Assembly (NCBI RefSeq): GCF_015706575.1
Contig: NW_024037051.1
Coordinates: forward strand, 248,001-312,000
DNA length: 64,000 bases
DNA from: Patiria miniata
Lineage: Eukaryota > Echinodermata > Asteroidea > Valvatida > Asterinidae
Reading direction: 5' to 3'
Positions within the stretch are counted from its first letter, which is position 1. Every line of letters starts with the position of its first letter. Under the pieces are notes generated by a model. That model was not told the origin of the DNA and ran no database searches. It worked only from the letters and a program-made list of their open reading frames with translations. The position numbers and the translations under genes were made by a program. Shown here piece after piece: positions 35,101 to 48,310 of this stretch.

Positions 35101-38100
35101 GACCTGTCCTTTTGCCAGCTTGTGGGCCTCATCACAAGCTTCCGAACAAGGTATAGTTTGTGCAGAACTGCCCAGGTTAAGGTACCTTTAGACCGCGATA
35201 TACGAAGTTCGTGTCGCGGGCGCTTGCAGGCATTGCTGTATAGACTGACTGCACATAGGGGTACTACTGGCATTGATGCGCTAAATCTTGAATTTTCTCC
35301 GCAACTGCTGGTTTCAGGACCTGTCCTTTTGCCAGCTTGTGGGCCTATCACAAGCTTCCGAACAAGGTATAGTTTGTGCAGAACTGCCCAGGTTAAGGTA
35401 CCTTTAGACCGCGATATACGAAGTTCGTGTCGCGGGCGCTTGCAGGCATTGCTGTATAGACTGACTGCACATAGGTGTACTACTGGCATTGATGCGCTAA
35501 TCTTGATTTTCTCCGCAACTGCTGGGTTTCAGGACCTGTCCTTTTGCCAGCTTGTGGCCCTCATCACAAGCTTCCGAACAAGGTATAGTTTGTGCAGAAC
35601 TGCCCAGGTTAAGGTACCTTTAGACCGCGATATACGAAGTTCGTGTCGCGGGCGCTTGCAGGCATTGCTGTATAGACTGACTGCACATAGGGGTACTACT
35701 GGCATTGATGCGCTAAATCTTGAATTTTTCTCCGCAACTGCTGGGTTTCAGGACCTGTCCTTTTGCCAGCTTGTTGGCCTCATCACAAGCTTCCGAACAA
35801 GGTATAGTTTGTGCAGAACTGCCCAGGTTAAGGTACCTTTAGACCGCGATATACGAAGTTCGTGTCGCGGGCGCTTGCAGGCATTGCTGTATAGACTGAC
35901 TGCACATAGGGTACTACTGGCATTGATGCGCTAAATCTTAAATTTTCTCCGCAACTGCTGGGTTTCAGGACCTGTCCTTTTGCCAGCTTGTGGCCTCATC
36001 ACAAGCTTCCGAACAAGGTATAGTTTGTGCAGAACTGCCCAGGTTAAGGTACCTTTAGACCGCGATATACGAAGTTCGTGTCGCGGGCGCTTGCAGGCAT
36101 TGCTGTATAGACTGACTGCACATAGGTGTACTACTGGCATTGATGCGCTAAATCTTGAATTTTTCTCCGCAACTGCTGGTTTCAGGACCTGTCCTTTTGC
36201 CAGCTTGTGGGCCTTATCAAAGCTTCCGAACAAGGTATAGTTTGTGCAGAACTGCCCAGGAAAGGTACCTTTAGACCGCGATATACGAAGTTCGTGTCGC
36301 GGCGCTTGCAGGCATTGCTGTATAGACTGACTGCACATAGGTGTACTACTGGCATTGATGCGCTAAATCTTGAATTTTCTCCGCAACTGCTGGGTTTCAG
36401 GACCTGTCCTTTTGCCAGCTTGTGGGCCTCATCACAAGCTTCCGAACAAGGTATAGTTTGTGCAGAACTGCCCAGGTTAAGGTACCTTTAGACCGCGATA
36501 TACGAAGTTCGTGTCGCGGGCGCTTGCAGGCATTGCTGTATAGACTGACTGCACATAGGGGTACTACTGGCATTGATGCGCTAAATCTTAAATTTCTCCG
36601 CAACTGCTGGGTTTCAGGACCTGTCCTTTTGCCAGCTTGTGGGCCTCATCACAAGCTTCCGAACAAGGTATAGTTTGTGCAGAACTGCCCGGTTAAGGTA
36701 CCTTTAGACCGCGATATACGAAGTTCGTGTCGCGGGCGCTTGCAGGCATTGCTGTATAGACTGACTGCACATAGGGGTACTACTGGCATTGATGCGCTAA
36801 ATCTTGAATTTTCTCCGCAACTGCTGGGTTTCAGGACCTGTCCTTTTGCCAGCTTGTGGGCCTCATCACAAGCTTCCGAACAAGGTATAGTTTGTGCAGA
36901 ACTGCCCAGGTTAAGGTACCTTTAGACCGCGATATACGAAGTTCGTGTCGCGGGCGCTTGCAGGCATTGCTGTATAGACTGACTGCACATAGGGGTACTA
37001 CTGGCATTGATGCGCTAAATCTTGAATTTTCTCCGCAACTGCTGGGTTTCAGGACCTGTCCTTTTGCCAGCTTGTGGGCCTCATCACAAGCTTCCGAACA
37101 AGGTATAGTTTGTGCAGAACTGCCAGGTTAAGGTACCTTTAGACCGCGATATACGAAGTTCGTGTCGCGGGCGCTTGCAGGCATTGCTGTATAGACTGAC
37201 TGCACATAGGGGTACTACTGGCATTGATGCGCTAAATCTTGAATTTTCCGCCTGCTGCTGGTTTCAGGACCTGTCCTTTTGCCAGCTTGTGGGCCTCATC
37301 ACAAGCTTCCGAACAAGGTATAGTTTGTGCAGAACTGCCCAGGTTAAGGTACCTTTAGACCGCGATATACGAAGTTCGTGTCGCGGGCGCTTGCAGGCAT
37401 TGCTGTATAGACTGACTGCACATAGGGGTACTACTGGCATTGATGCGCTAAATCTTGAATTTTCTCCGCAACTGCTGGGTTTTAGGACCTGTCCTTTTGC
37501 CAGCTTGTGGCCTCATCACAAGCTTCCGAACAAGGTATAGTTTGTGCAGAACTGCCCAGGTAAAGGTACCTTTAGACCGCGATATACGAAGTTCGTGTCG
37601 CGGCGCTTGCAGGCATTGCTGTATAGACTGACTGCACATAGGGGTACTACTGGCATTGATGCGCTAAATCTTGAATTTTCTCCGCAACTGCTGGTTTTCA
37701 GGACCTGTCCTTTTGCCAGCTTGTGACCCTTATCACAAGCTTCCGAACAAGGTATAGTTTGTGCAGAACTGCCCAGGTTAAGGTACCTTTAGACCGCGAT
37801 ATACGAAGTTCGTGTCGCGGCGCTTGCAGGCATTGCTGTATAGACTGACTGCACATAGGGGTACTACTGGCATTGATGCGCTAATTCTTGAATTTTCTCC
37901 GCAACTGCTGGGTTTCAGGACCTGTCCTTTTGCCAGCTTGTGGGCCTCATCACAAGCTTCCGAACAAGGTATAGTTTGTGCAGAACTGCCCAGGTTAAGG
38001 TACCTTTAGACCGCGATATACGAAGTTCGTGTCGCGGGCGCTTGCAGGTATTGCTGTATAGACTGACTGCACATAGGGGTACTACTGGCATTGATGCGCT

Positions 38101-41100
38101 AAATCTTGAATTTCTCCGCAACTGCTGGGTTTCAGGACCTGTCCTTTTGCCAGCTTGTGGGCCTCATCACAAGCTTCCGAACAAGGTATAGTTTGTGCAG
38201 AACTGCCCAGGTTAAGGTACCTTTAGACCGCAATATACGAAGTTCGTGTCGCGGGCGCTTGCAGGCATTGCTGTATAGACTGACTGCACATAGGGGTACT
38301 ACTGGCATTGATGCGCTCAATCTTGAATTTTCTCCGCAACTGCTGGGTTTCAGGACCTGTCCTTTTGCCAGCTTGTGGGCCTCATCACAAGCTTCCGAAC
38401 AAGGTATAGTTTGTGCAGAACTGCCCAGGTTAGGTACCTTTAGACCGCGATATACGAAGTTCGTGTCGCGGGCGCTTGCAGGCATTGCTGTATAGACTGA
38501 CTGCACATAGGTGTACTACTGGCATTGATGCGCTAAATCTTGAATTTTCTCCGCAACTGCTGGGTTCAGGACCTGTCCTTTTGCCAGCTTGTGGCCCTCA
38601 TCACAAGCTTCCGAACAAGGTATAGTTTGTGCAGAACTGCCCAGGTTAAGGTACCTTTAGACCGCGATATACGAAGTTCGTGTCGCGGGCGCTTGCAGGC
38701 ATTGCTGTATAGACTGACTGCACATAGGGTACTACTGGCATTGATGCGCTAAATCTTGAATTTTCTCCGCAACTGCTGGTTTTCAGGACCTGTCCTTTTG
38801 CCAGCTTGTGGGCCTCATCACAAGCTTCCGAACAAGGTATAGTTTGTGCAGAACTGCCCAGGTTAAGGTACCTTTAGACCGCGATATACGAAGTTCGTGT
38901 CGCGGGCGCTTGCAGGCATTGCTGTATAGACTGACTGCACATAGGGGTACTACTGGCATTGATGCGCTAAATCTTAAATTTTCTCCGCAACTGCTGGGTT
39001 TCAGGACCTGTCCTTTTGCCAGCTTGTGGGCCTATCACAAGCTTCCGAACAAGGTATAGTTTGTGCAGAACTGCCCAGGTTAAGGTACCTTTAGACCGCG
39101 ATATACGAAGTTCGTGTCGCGGCGGGCGCTTGCAGGCATTGCTGTATAGACTGACTGCACATAGGTGTACTACTGGCATTGATGCGCTAAATCTTGATTT
39201 TTCTCCGCAACTGCTGGTTTCAGGACCTGTCCTTTTGCCAGCTTGTGACCCTTATCACAAGCTTCCGAACAGGTATAGTTTGTGCAGAACTGCCCAGGTT
39301 AAGGTACCTTTAGACCGCGATATACGAAGTTCGTGTCGCGGGCGCTTGCAGGCATTGCTGTATAGACTGACTGCACATAGGGGTACTACTGGCATTGATG
39401 CGCTAAATCTTGAATTTTCTCCGCAACTGCTGGTTTCAGGACCTGTCCTTTTGCCAGCTTGTTGGCCTCATCACAAGCTTCCGAACAAGGTATAGTTTGT
39501 GCAGAACTGCCCAGGTTAAGGTACCTTTAGACCGCGATATACGAAGTTCGTGTCGCGGGCGCTTGCAGGCATTGCTGTATAGACTGACTGCACATAGGGG
39601 TACTACTGGCATTGATGCGCTAAATCTTGAATTTTCTCCGCAACTGCTGGTTTTCAAGACCTGTCCTTTTGCCAGCTTGTGGGCCTCATCACAAGCTTCC
39701 GAACAAGGTATAGTTTGTGCAGAACTGCCCAGGTTAAGGTACCTTTAGACCGCGATATACGAAGTTCGTGTCGCGGGCGCTTGCAGCATTGCTGTATAGA
39801 CTGACTGCACATAGGTGTACTACTGGCATTGATGCGCTAAATCTTGAATTTTCTCCGCAACTGCTGGGTTTCAGGACCTGTCCTTTTGCCAGCTTGTGGC
39901 CTTATCACAAGCTTCCGAACAAGGTATAGTTTGTGCAGAACTGCCCAGGTTAAGGTACCTTTAGACCGCGATATACGAAGTTCGTGTCGCGGCGCTTGCA
40001 GGCATTGCTGTATAGACTGACTGCACATAGGGGTACTACTGGCATTGATGCGCTAAATCTTGAATTTTCTCCGCAACTGCTGGTTTTAGGACCTGTCCTT
40101 TTGCCAGCTTGTGGCCTCATCACAAGCTTCCGAACAAGGTATAGTTTGTGCAGAACTGCCAGGTTAAGGTACCTTTAGACCGCGATATACGAAGTTCGTG
40201 TCGCGGGCGCTTGCAGGCATTGCTGTATAGACTGACTGCACATAGGGGTACTACTGGCATTGATGCGCTAAATCTTAAATTTTCTCCGCAACTGCTGGGT
40301 TTCAAGACCTGTCCTTTTGCCAGCTTGTGGGCCTCATCACAAGCTTCCGAACAAGGTATAGTTTGTGCAGAACTGCCCAGGTTAAGGTACCTTTAGACCG
40401 CGATATACGAAGTTCGTGTCGCGGCGCTTGCAGGCATTGCTGTATAGACTGACTGCACATAGGGGTACTACTGGCATTGATGCGCTAATCTTGAATTTTC
40501 TCCGCAACTGCTGGGTTTCAGGACCTGTCCTTTTGCCAGCTTGTGGCCCTTATCACAAGCTTCCGAACAAGGTATAGTTTGTGCAGAACTGCCCAGGTTA
40601 AGGTACCTTTAGACCGCGATATACGAAGTTCGTGTCGCGGGCGCTTGCAGGCATTGCTGTATAGACTGACTGCACATAGGGGTACTACTGGCATTGATGC
40701 GCTAAATCTTGAATTTTCTCCGCAACTGCTGGGTTTTAGGACCTGTCCTTTTGCCAGCTTGTGGGCCTCATCACAAGCTTCCGAACAAGGTATAGTTTGT
40801 GCAGAACTGCCCAGGTTAAGGTACCTTTAGACCGCGATATACGAAGTTCGTGTCGCGGGCGCTTGCAGGCATTGCTGTATAGACTGACTGCACATAGGGG
40901 TACTACTGGCATTGATGCGCTAAATCTTGAATTTTCTCCGCAACTGCTGAGTTTCAGGACCTGTCCTTTTTGCCAGCTTGTGGGCCTCATCACAAGCTTC
41001 CGAACAAGGTATAGTTTGTGCAGAACTGCCCAGGTTAAGGTACCTTTAGACCGCGATATACGAAGTTCGTGTCGCGGCGCTTGCAGGCATTGCTGTATAG

Positions 41101-41678
41101 ACTGACTGCACATAGGGGTACTACTGGCATTGATGCGCTAAATCTTGAATTTTCTCCGCAACTGCTGGGTTTCAGGACCTGTCCTTTTGCCAGCTTGTGG
41201 GCCTATCACAAGCTTCCGAACAAGTATGTTAGTTTGTGCAGAACTGCCCAGTAAAATGGTGCTTTAGACCGCGATATACGAAGTTCGTGTCGCGGGCGCT
41301 TGCAGGCATTGCTGTATAGACTGACTGCACATAGGGGTACTACTGGCATTGATGCCTAAATCTTAATTTTCTCCGCAACTGCTGGGTTTCAGGACCTGTC
41401 CTTTTGCCAGCTTGTGGGCCTCATCACAAGCTTCCGAACAAGGTATAGTTTGTGCAGAACTGCCCAGGTTAAGGTACCTTTAGACCGCGATATACGAAGT
41501 TCGTGTCGCGGGCGCTTGCAGGCATTGCTGTATAGACTGACTGCACATAGGGGTACTACTGGCATTGATGCGCTAAATCTTGAATTTTCTCCGCAACTGC
41601 TGGGTTTCAGGACCTGTCCTTTTGCCAGCTTGTGGGCCTCATCACAAGCTTCCGAACAAGGTATAGTTTGTGCAGAAC
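20132..41678. repeat. Satellite 2: ~217-bp tandem array, about 99 copies, higher-order structure
   Basis: The core unit runs through GGGCCTCATCACAAGCTTCC, GAACAAGGTATAGTTTGTGC, CCAGGTTAAGGTACCTTTAG, ACCGCGATATACGAAGTTCG and GCACATAGGGGTACTACTGG. Units near 20-25 kb are diverged, while those from ~26 kb onward are almost identical. Variants recur at ~1.3 kb (six units), for example around 24025/25328 and 29279/30579. The unit has HindIII and KpnI sites. The many open frames on both strands come from a 217-bp unit largely lacking stops and are not genes. Confidence 0.97.
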
Positions 41679-42178
41679 NNNNNNNNNNNNNNNNNNNNNN
41701 NNNNNNNNNNNNNNNNNNNNNNNNNNNNNNNNNNNNNNNNNNNNNNNNNNNNNNNNNNNNNNNNNNNNNNNNNNNNNNNNNNNNNNNNNNNNNNNNNNNN
41801 NNNNNNNNNNNNNNNNNNNNNNNNNNNNNNNNNNNNNNNNNNNNNNNNNNNNNNNNNNNNNNNNNNNNNNNNNNNNNNNNNNNNNNNNNNNNNNNNNNNN
41901 NNNNNNNNNNNNNNNNNNNNNNNNNNNNNNNNNNNNNNNNNNNNNNNNNNNNNNNNNNNNNNNNNNNNNNNNNNNNNNNNNNNNNNNNNNNNNNNNNNNN
42001 NNNNNNNNNNNNNNNNNNNNNNNNNNNNNNNNNNNNNNNNNNNNNNNNNNNNNNNNNNNNNNNNNNNNNNNNNNNNNNNNNNNNNNNNNNNNNNNNNNNN
42101 NNNNNNNNNNNNNNNNNNNNNNNNNNNNNNNNNNNNNNNNNNNNNNNNNNNNNNNNNNNNNNNNNNNNNNNNNNNNNN
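41679..42178. other. Assembly gap (500 N)
   Basis: Exactly 500 Ns interrupt satellite 2; no 217-bp unit is seen on the far side. The real array length and right border are therefore unknown, and 500 looks like a placeholder. Confidence 0.99.
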
Positions 42179-43040
42179 CCGAAACAGCTAAAAATGGCAG
42201 TGGCAAATGTTAGAAGGTGACGTCACATGCGAACGGTCTCCCCCCCCCCCCTTAAAAATTAGTCGTGAGAAAGGGGGCATTTCAACACTTTGAGGTTATA
42301 TAGTGTGCATGATTGTAGGATTTTATCAGCATTGAAAATATGTACGAGCCCCCACCCCTACTGATTTACGGTGGCCTAACTGTCCGGAGAACGGAGGAAA
42401 AAAACGGTCAGATCTACATTTCAGCACGCCTCCCTGCAAAAATTCTGGATCCACCCCTGCTAGCCCCCCCCCCCCCTAAAATATAGGCTCTAGAACCGCG
42501 CCCGGTCGGTACAAGGTTAGTTAATTTTACAACGAAAGATCTTCCGTTCTCGAGGAGGGGGGGGGGGCAAGCGTACGTTTTTCTCATTCAAAATAGCAGA
42601 CTGATCACAGAACATTAAACTAACACTGAAATAGAATGGGCAATGTTTAAAATCGCCCTCTAATAGCGAAAAAGAAGTCTTGTAAACGAATCTGAATGAA
42701 CATAAACGAAAGGTGGTGCTCGATCACTTAATTGAATGAACTGAAATGGAATCAAAGGATCTGGTATAGCGAAAATGAAACGCGTGTTCAGAGGATTCTC
42801 AAATTCAGACGAAAATGAATGACCGATTGTCAGAAGTGAATGAAAATTTTAGGGAATTGGCCGGGAAAACCTATATTACACTTTTTCAAAGAAACTCAGA
42901 ACACTTGTTTGATTTTGCCCCCAAAACTTAGGTTTTTTTCTTTACATCTTTGAATGGCTTTCAGAGAAAGTGGGCGTTCTAAATGTTGTGTTTAGATTAT
43001 CAGCTGTTTTCGGCAAGTCGAAACAGCTCTTGTTTTCGTT

Positions 43041-43074
<34 letters not shown>

Positions 43075-43796
43075 CCTTTTTCAGAATTTTCTCCATAGGG
43101 TTTGTGTTGATGTACAAAATGTCTCTTTTGGTATTGGCTACTTGTTAACCGTTTTTTGACACAATTAATTATGTGGAAACCATTTCCTAGCAAATTGAAA
43201 TCACTCGGCCCAAGTAATATCCGTTAGAAAAACATGGCAAGGACCAACAGAGTGTCAAAATCCAGGTCAGCATAGGCGTAGCCAGGGAGGGGGTATTTAC
43301 CCCCCCCCCCAATATTTTGTAAAGGCTGCCCTTTTTTTTAAGAAGTGCCCTTTTTCTGAACAAGTACCCTTTTTCTGAACAAGTGCCCTTTTTAAAAAGA
43401 AGTGGTGCCCTTTTTTGTGCCATCGGCCGTTTTGGATGCCTTTTTCTTTTCTTTCTTTTTTTGGAATTTCACGCATGTATCGCCCTGAAAAGCACCATAT
43501 ATTGTCCGTTGGTGCGCATAATCGTCGGTTTGAACTGCGCCCCCATCGACAGATGATACCAGCCCCCCCCCCCCCCCCCTTTGATTTTACGGAGGCCAAG
43601 CGTCCGGAGAAAAAAACGTGTGAACATTTCACCACGGATGTGCGAGTTTTAAAACCCCCCCCCCCCCCCCCCAATAAAAATGACCGTGCTACGCCACTGG
43701 CAGTCATCTTTACAACGGAAATCTTTTCGTCTGGAGCTCGACTGAGGAACAAACATGTTGCAAGCACACTTAGTCTTGGTGCAAGACGTTCTTATT

Positions 43797-44510
43797 GGGA
43801 GAGTTCACGATAGACGGTACAGCCTTGTACCACGCAGCAGCATTCAGTTTCCCCCAGAAACCAATCGGTCATCAAATTCGAACCGCACGCAATGATGTTC
43901 TTGGGGGGATGTTCGAGAGTTCGAGCCGAGTACAGCCTGTACCGCGAAGCAGCGAATTGATGTTCCCTAAGGCCAATGCGCGCCGCAGCCATGCGCGTCG
44001 GCAAAATGAAAAGGGTTTGTTTCAACGAAAGAAGATGTCTCAAAACCTCCAAACTTACTGGTTTGACTGAATCTTGCTGCTGCACAATCTTACGTGTTTT
44101 TAGATGGGGTTACGATCGAGTATAAGCTTTATGGGCGGCTGGACTCCCATATATTTGCACTACGTTTAGCCGGGCACCATTTGCAGTCATCAGCCGACAT
44201 TTGAAGAAAAAACAACGGTAAAAAAAAAGCCGCGTCGCCGCACCACTTTTTGGGCAAGCTCCATACCAGAAACCTGAGACTTTTTTTGGTCCAAAACACT
44301 CGATCATCGAACCGCACACAGGGGCGTTCTTAACAACAGGCGGGAGGGGGTCGAGAGTAGCATAATATGTTCACAGAAACCACTCGGTCGTCCGTCGTCG
44401 AACCGCACGCAATGACATTCTTAGCGGAGGGAGCGGAGGGGGCGGAGGGGCGGAGGGGGGAATCGAGAGTTCGCTATGGACGGTAGTACAGCCTTGGTAC
44501 CAAGTCTATT
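43797..44510. repeat. Dispersed repeat fragments (CGAACCGCACGCA family)
   Basis: CAGAAACCACTCGGTCG, CGAACCGCACGCAATGA, GCGTTCTTAACA and CGAGAGTTCG... GACGGTA CAGCC recur around 43800-43960, 44298-44400 and 44395-44510, and again at 49232-49340. The family is unknown and boundaries are unclear. Confidence 0.5.
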
Positions 44511-45374
44511 CCACCGACAAGTGTGCAACTGCAAGATGTTCCTGCTGCAGCAAAAACCTAGTGTGCACTGAACTGTGTAGATATGAGGTTGAAGAGATGT
44601 GTGCAAATACAGCCAGCCACCCTGATGCTGACATAATGGCTCCCGCAGCCCACTTTTGGAATATGCCCCCTTTTTCTGAAAAAAAAAAAGTATGACACAC
44701 TCCCAAATAGGGAAACAACTTCTTTTTGTAATTTGACAGGTAAACATTTTGTCCACCCAGTTCACTGTACTGAATGGAAACAAAACAAAAAACACCAAGA
44801 AATGTCCGTTACCGTCTCCATTTTCTGTTAATAACATTTGCCCCTGCTTTTATAAAATAAGCCCCACCCCCAAAGAGGCAAAATTCTTGATTGTTTGTTA
44901 TCGTGATGTAGCACTTGGGTGAGGCCCGGATTACCCAATAGGCACAGTAGGTACTGTGTCTAGGGCCTACAAAAAAATTGGCGCCTACGAAAACTTGGGG
45001 GAGGGCCTATGAAAATACCGCAGTGTGCCATAAAACACTTAGGCCTACCCACACACACCAACACGCGCAGAGAAAACTTTTTAAAAAAGTTTTAGGGTCT
45101 CTCTAAAAAATTTCGATTTCACCAACTGACGCTGTACAGCATGTATGCATTGGCCCTACGTATAAAATGTACGTGTAAAGTCTGTCGTTCTGAAGCACGG
45201 TGCAAACCATGGGCGTCGATCGGTTGGAACGGGGGGGGGGGGACTGATGTCGTTCTCCAACGATTTTCGTCCCTGAATAAAAATATGTAGCCTACATTTG
45301 ATTCTATAGCTCAGAACAGCTGATTTTATGACTCCAAACTCAAAAAAGATGTTTAAATGATGATCTTGTGCTAA

Positions 45375-45665
45375 ATCTTTGGCAGTCGCCAGAAATTGCC
45401 TCAGATCGCACCACGGGGTGCCTAGAATCCAATTGATTTCAGGGGCCCTTAAGTGGGCCCCGGACCCCGCGCCGTTTAGGCTTCGCACTCGCACACTTAG
45501 TACTGATCAAGATACACATGTATGTACCACCCCCACTCTGAGAACCGAATGACGCCCTCGAGAATTGGTGCCAACAGGCTGTTAGAGCTAGGACCTTTAC
45601 CAGTTTGGCCTGACTTGATTTGTACAGCCCCCCCCCCCCAACAAAAGTGTGTTCTGGATCCGTCC
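45375..45665. repeat. Dispersed repeat, family B copy 1
   Basis: It shares AGAAATTGCCTCAGATCGCA, CTAGAATCCAA and a GGCCCTTAAG/GGGCCCCGGACCC core with 51478-51645. Both end in GTGTTCTGGATCCG after a poly(C) run. Superfamily unknown. Confidence 0.6.
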
Positions 45666-46441
45666 TTGTACCCCACTCCCAATAGGCCTAATCTATAGCC
45701 ACAGATTTGTATTATGTGATTTTTTAGACAGGGACATTTTCCGGTTCTTATTACATGATTTTCCTAGTGTATCCAACTTCAGGCGTTGATTACTCATAAC
45801 ATCAGGCGCGGATCAAGAGGGGGGGGGGGGGGTCAAACACCCCACCCCCCCCCCAGTTCTGTCAAAAAAATTATCATACAAATTCCTAAAAAATAAATCG
45901 AAACACCCCTGTGACACCCCCCAAAAAATGATACTGGTATAATGTCCGCCTGTTAAAATACCGGAGCGGTACATCATTCTGTAATGTAGTGTTAATAACC
46001 GTCGAATTTGAACAGCGCCCCCTATTGAAATATGGTACCATTTTTAAAAGTGTATATCAATGTTGGAAGTAAATTTTGCTCTGGGTAACATATATTCCTT
46101 AAAATGTGAACGAAAATGTTTCACAATTTTCTACTCTTTCACACCGACGGAAGGTGCTTTTTTTCTGAGCAAATGTCTCTTTTTGGTGATGCCCCCAGTT
46201 TAAAAAACATTCCGCCGCCGCCGCCGATTTTCGTATTACATGTGCAGGTGTTAGTAAAAATTAAACAAAATTATATTAAGTACACAATAAGACCCCAATT
46301 TAGATCGTTCAGTTCATGGGTTTGCTTTGTTTCATCTCAAAGGCCTTTTCATGACCGTAGACTTGAGTAAAGGCGTATGGCAACCCAAACACGAAAAAAG
46401 ACCATGCGAGTGGCAGGCTCGTTGGCTCCGTGCGCCGTCAT

Positions 46442-47341
46442 CAGGGGCGTAATTCCCGGGGCGAGGGTGGGGTTGGGGTATATACTACCCCCCCCATACT
46501 TTTGGACCGGGGGATGGGCTATTGAATCATCCCCCACTTTTTTGTGATGAGAAAAAAAATAAGGATTTTGAGGTATTTTCCGAAGTCCCAGCAACTAAAA
46601 TGTATTCAATAGCACTGGGAAGTGGAGAAACAAAGTACAAAAGCTTTTAAAAAGTAAGCGCGAGGATGCATAATTATTGATAAAGAGCGTCCCAGTATAA
46701 TGTGGTGTCCAGGCCCCCCCCCCCCCCCCCCCTTTTCGAATGTCCACGGCCGGGCAATTCGGGCGTTTCATGTGCCATCAAGATTGCCACGGAGAGTTCA
46801 TTTTTCCTAGTGCATTACGGGAGATGGTCGACAAATTCGCAGCGCGGGACATTTGAAATTGTTAGTTTTTTTTCCGGTGAAGCATGAATTTAGGTTTTAT
46901 GAAATACGGACTCATTGGTAGTATTGCGCATGCTCATGCATAGATAATTAGGAGAGGGACCGGTCATGTGAGAGGGTTAAACCAATAAAAGGGAAAAAGA
47001 GTCCGATTTTCATACGAGTCCGATTTTCATATGACACCGGTCAGTAGTTTCGTCAGCGTATGATTCGAGTATAAATTTGCCTTTTTCTTTTCTTTGCATC
47101 AATTTGTTTTTAGTAATGCGGCAGAACGCTATACCCAAATTTAAAGCCAATTAGCTAAGGTTGTTTAATGAAACTCATTCAAATGGGCCTTGTTTTGTCG
47201 ACCGTAATTTGAAAAACTGACTCTCCATGGCAAAATCTTGGTGGCGCACTGCATTGTGAATCGCCCGAATTTTATGATTTTGGTCATCCCCTAACCCCCC
47301 CCCCCCCACCCACCACTCGCCGGCACAGATTTACGCCACTG
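46442..47341. mobile_element. ~900-bp hAT-like element (CAGNGGCGTAA ends) with a nested MITE
   Basis: The left end is CAGGGGCGTAATTCCC; the right end read inward is CAGTGGCGTAAATCT. The 8-bp flanks GCCGTCAT and GACATCAT match at 6 of 8, like a decayed hAT duplication. Most of the interior is a family A inverted-repeat element (46761-47266). No transposase frame was seen. Confidence 0.55.
46761..47266. mobile_element. Inverted-repeat MITE, family A copy 2 (nested)
   Basis: It matches the 8660-9014 element at both ends: GATTGCCACGGAGAGT on the left, and on the right CTCCATGGCAAAATCTTGG then GCGCACTGCATTGTGAATCG. The interior is longer than in copy 1 and differs from it. Confidence 0.65.
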
Positions 47342-47869
47342 GACATCATTGCACTCGCGTGGTCACGATTCTCATGCCACCAGCTGACGTTAATGTGACA
47401 TTGTAATAATGGCATCATTCCCTAGACTTATTGTAAGTACAAGAACAGATTAATTTTCCCAAGGATGACCTTTAGCTAAGGGATCTGAATTAGAATCAGA
47501 CAAACAAAATTCCCTCGTAAATATTTGTAAACGGGTCAGCAGTTTGATATAAATATAACGAGGTAGGGGAAACTTGCTAGAATTTCTCTCAATCAGCGCG
47601 ACATGTCAGTGCCACCCGAAAGATGCGCGACAATTGATGAGACAGAATAAGGACGAGTTTGGGTAAGGTTAATTGCTCGTAGTGACTCTGAATAGTCATC
47701 CGCTCGGTAGGCCTACATAAGAATGATTGTAGAAAAGAGTTACGTAACAGCATTCATGTGTATAGCGCGATGCTGATGCATCTTTCGTGCAGCTATGAAA
47801 CACAAAGTAACTCCCCCACGGCAGAAATAAAGATTATGTTTTAAACGCAAAGAGAAAAGCACTTATCGA

Positions 47870-48310
47870 AACAGCCGAGTTGTTAAGCTGTCTGACAGCG
47901 GACCAGGGTAAGAGGTTCGAACCCGCTTGGTGTCATTTTTTTGGTTTTCAATGCCCGCGGTTCTGTCATTTAAGAGTATTAATTTCCCGTCGTCATTTAC
48001 CAACAGCAAATAGCTCGGTCGGTCGGTAAGCTGACTCACAAGTTGGGACTGTCTGCGAAGTCCAGGTTGGCATCTGCGTATAGGTACGGGGTTCTTTTGC
48101 TGACTCGGCAGCAAGGCTTAGGGTGCCACCTCGTTTCCTCCCTTTATGGTGCCTGACTTTCGAGTTACATGGATGGACAGGGAAGGAGGGTGTGGTGTAC
48201 CGAGTCCCGGAAGAGTTCTATATTGGAAGTTGGTAAGGGGCTCATTGAGTTAGGGTCATAAGTCCGACTCCTGAAGACTTGGCCATCGCCACATAACTTT
48301 TTGTTTTATT
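47870..48310 (+). mobile_element. tRNA-derived SINE (Ser/Leu-tRNA-like head)
   Basis: The head has an A-box-like GCCGAGTTGTTAAGCTGTC and a B-box GGTTCGAACCC about 60 bp apart, as in class II tRNAs. A second A-box-like TAGCTCGGTCGG lies near 48012. The body continues to about 48310. The 3' border and tail are uncertain. Confidence 0.6.

Larger units (their letters stand above)
42179..46441. other. Gene-free, repeat-rich DNA with poly(C)/poly(G) tracts
   Basis: No protein-like frame was recognised. It holds poly(C) runs, fragments of at least three dispersed repeat families, a ~20-bp minisatellite (TGCCCTTTTTCTGAACAAG-type, 43327-43425) and a long T-run near 43047-43074. The motif CCGGAGA near a poly(C) run and TTTACGGTGGCC/TTTTACGGAGGCC recurs at 42360 and 43580. 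Confidence 0.6.

Noticed and set aside
20132-41678. Dozens of 60-270-residue open frames on both strands (TSFRTRYSLCRTAQVKVPLD and PLCAVSLYSNACKRPRHELR types)
   Set aside because: They are translations of the 217-bp satellite unit, occur in several frames and on both strands, and shift frame at nearly every unit because 217 is not a multiple of three.
20132-41678. CENP-B-box-like TTCGTGTCGCGGG in the 217-bp unit
   Set aside because: The CENP-B box needs seven bases between TTCG and CGGG with a fixed A; here there are five, so the match is superficial.
43297-43813. Proline- or glycine-rich frames across poly(C) tracts
   Set aside because: Homopolymer artefacts within dispersed repeats.
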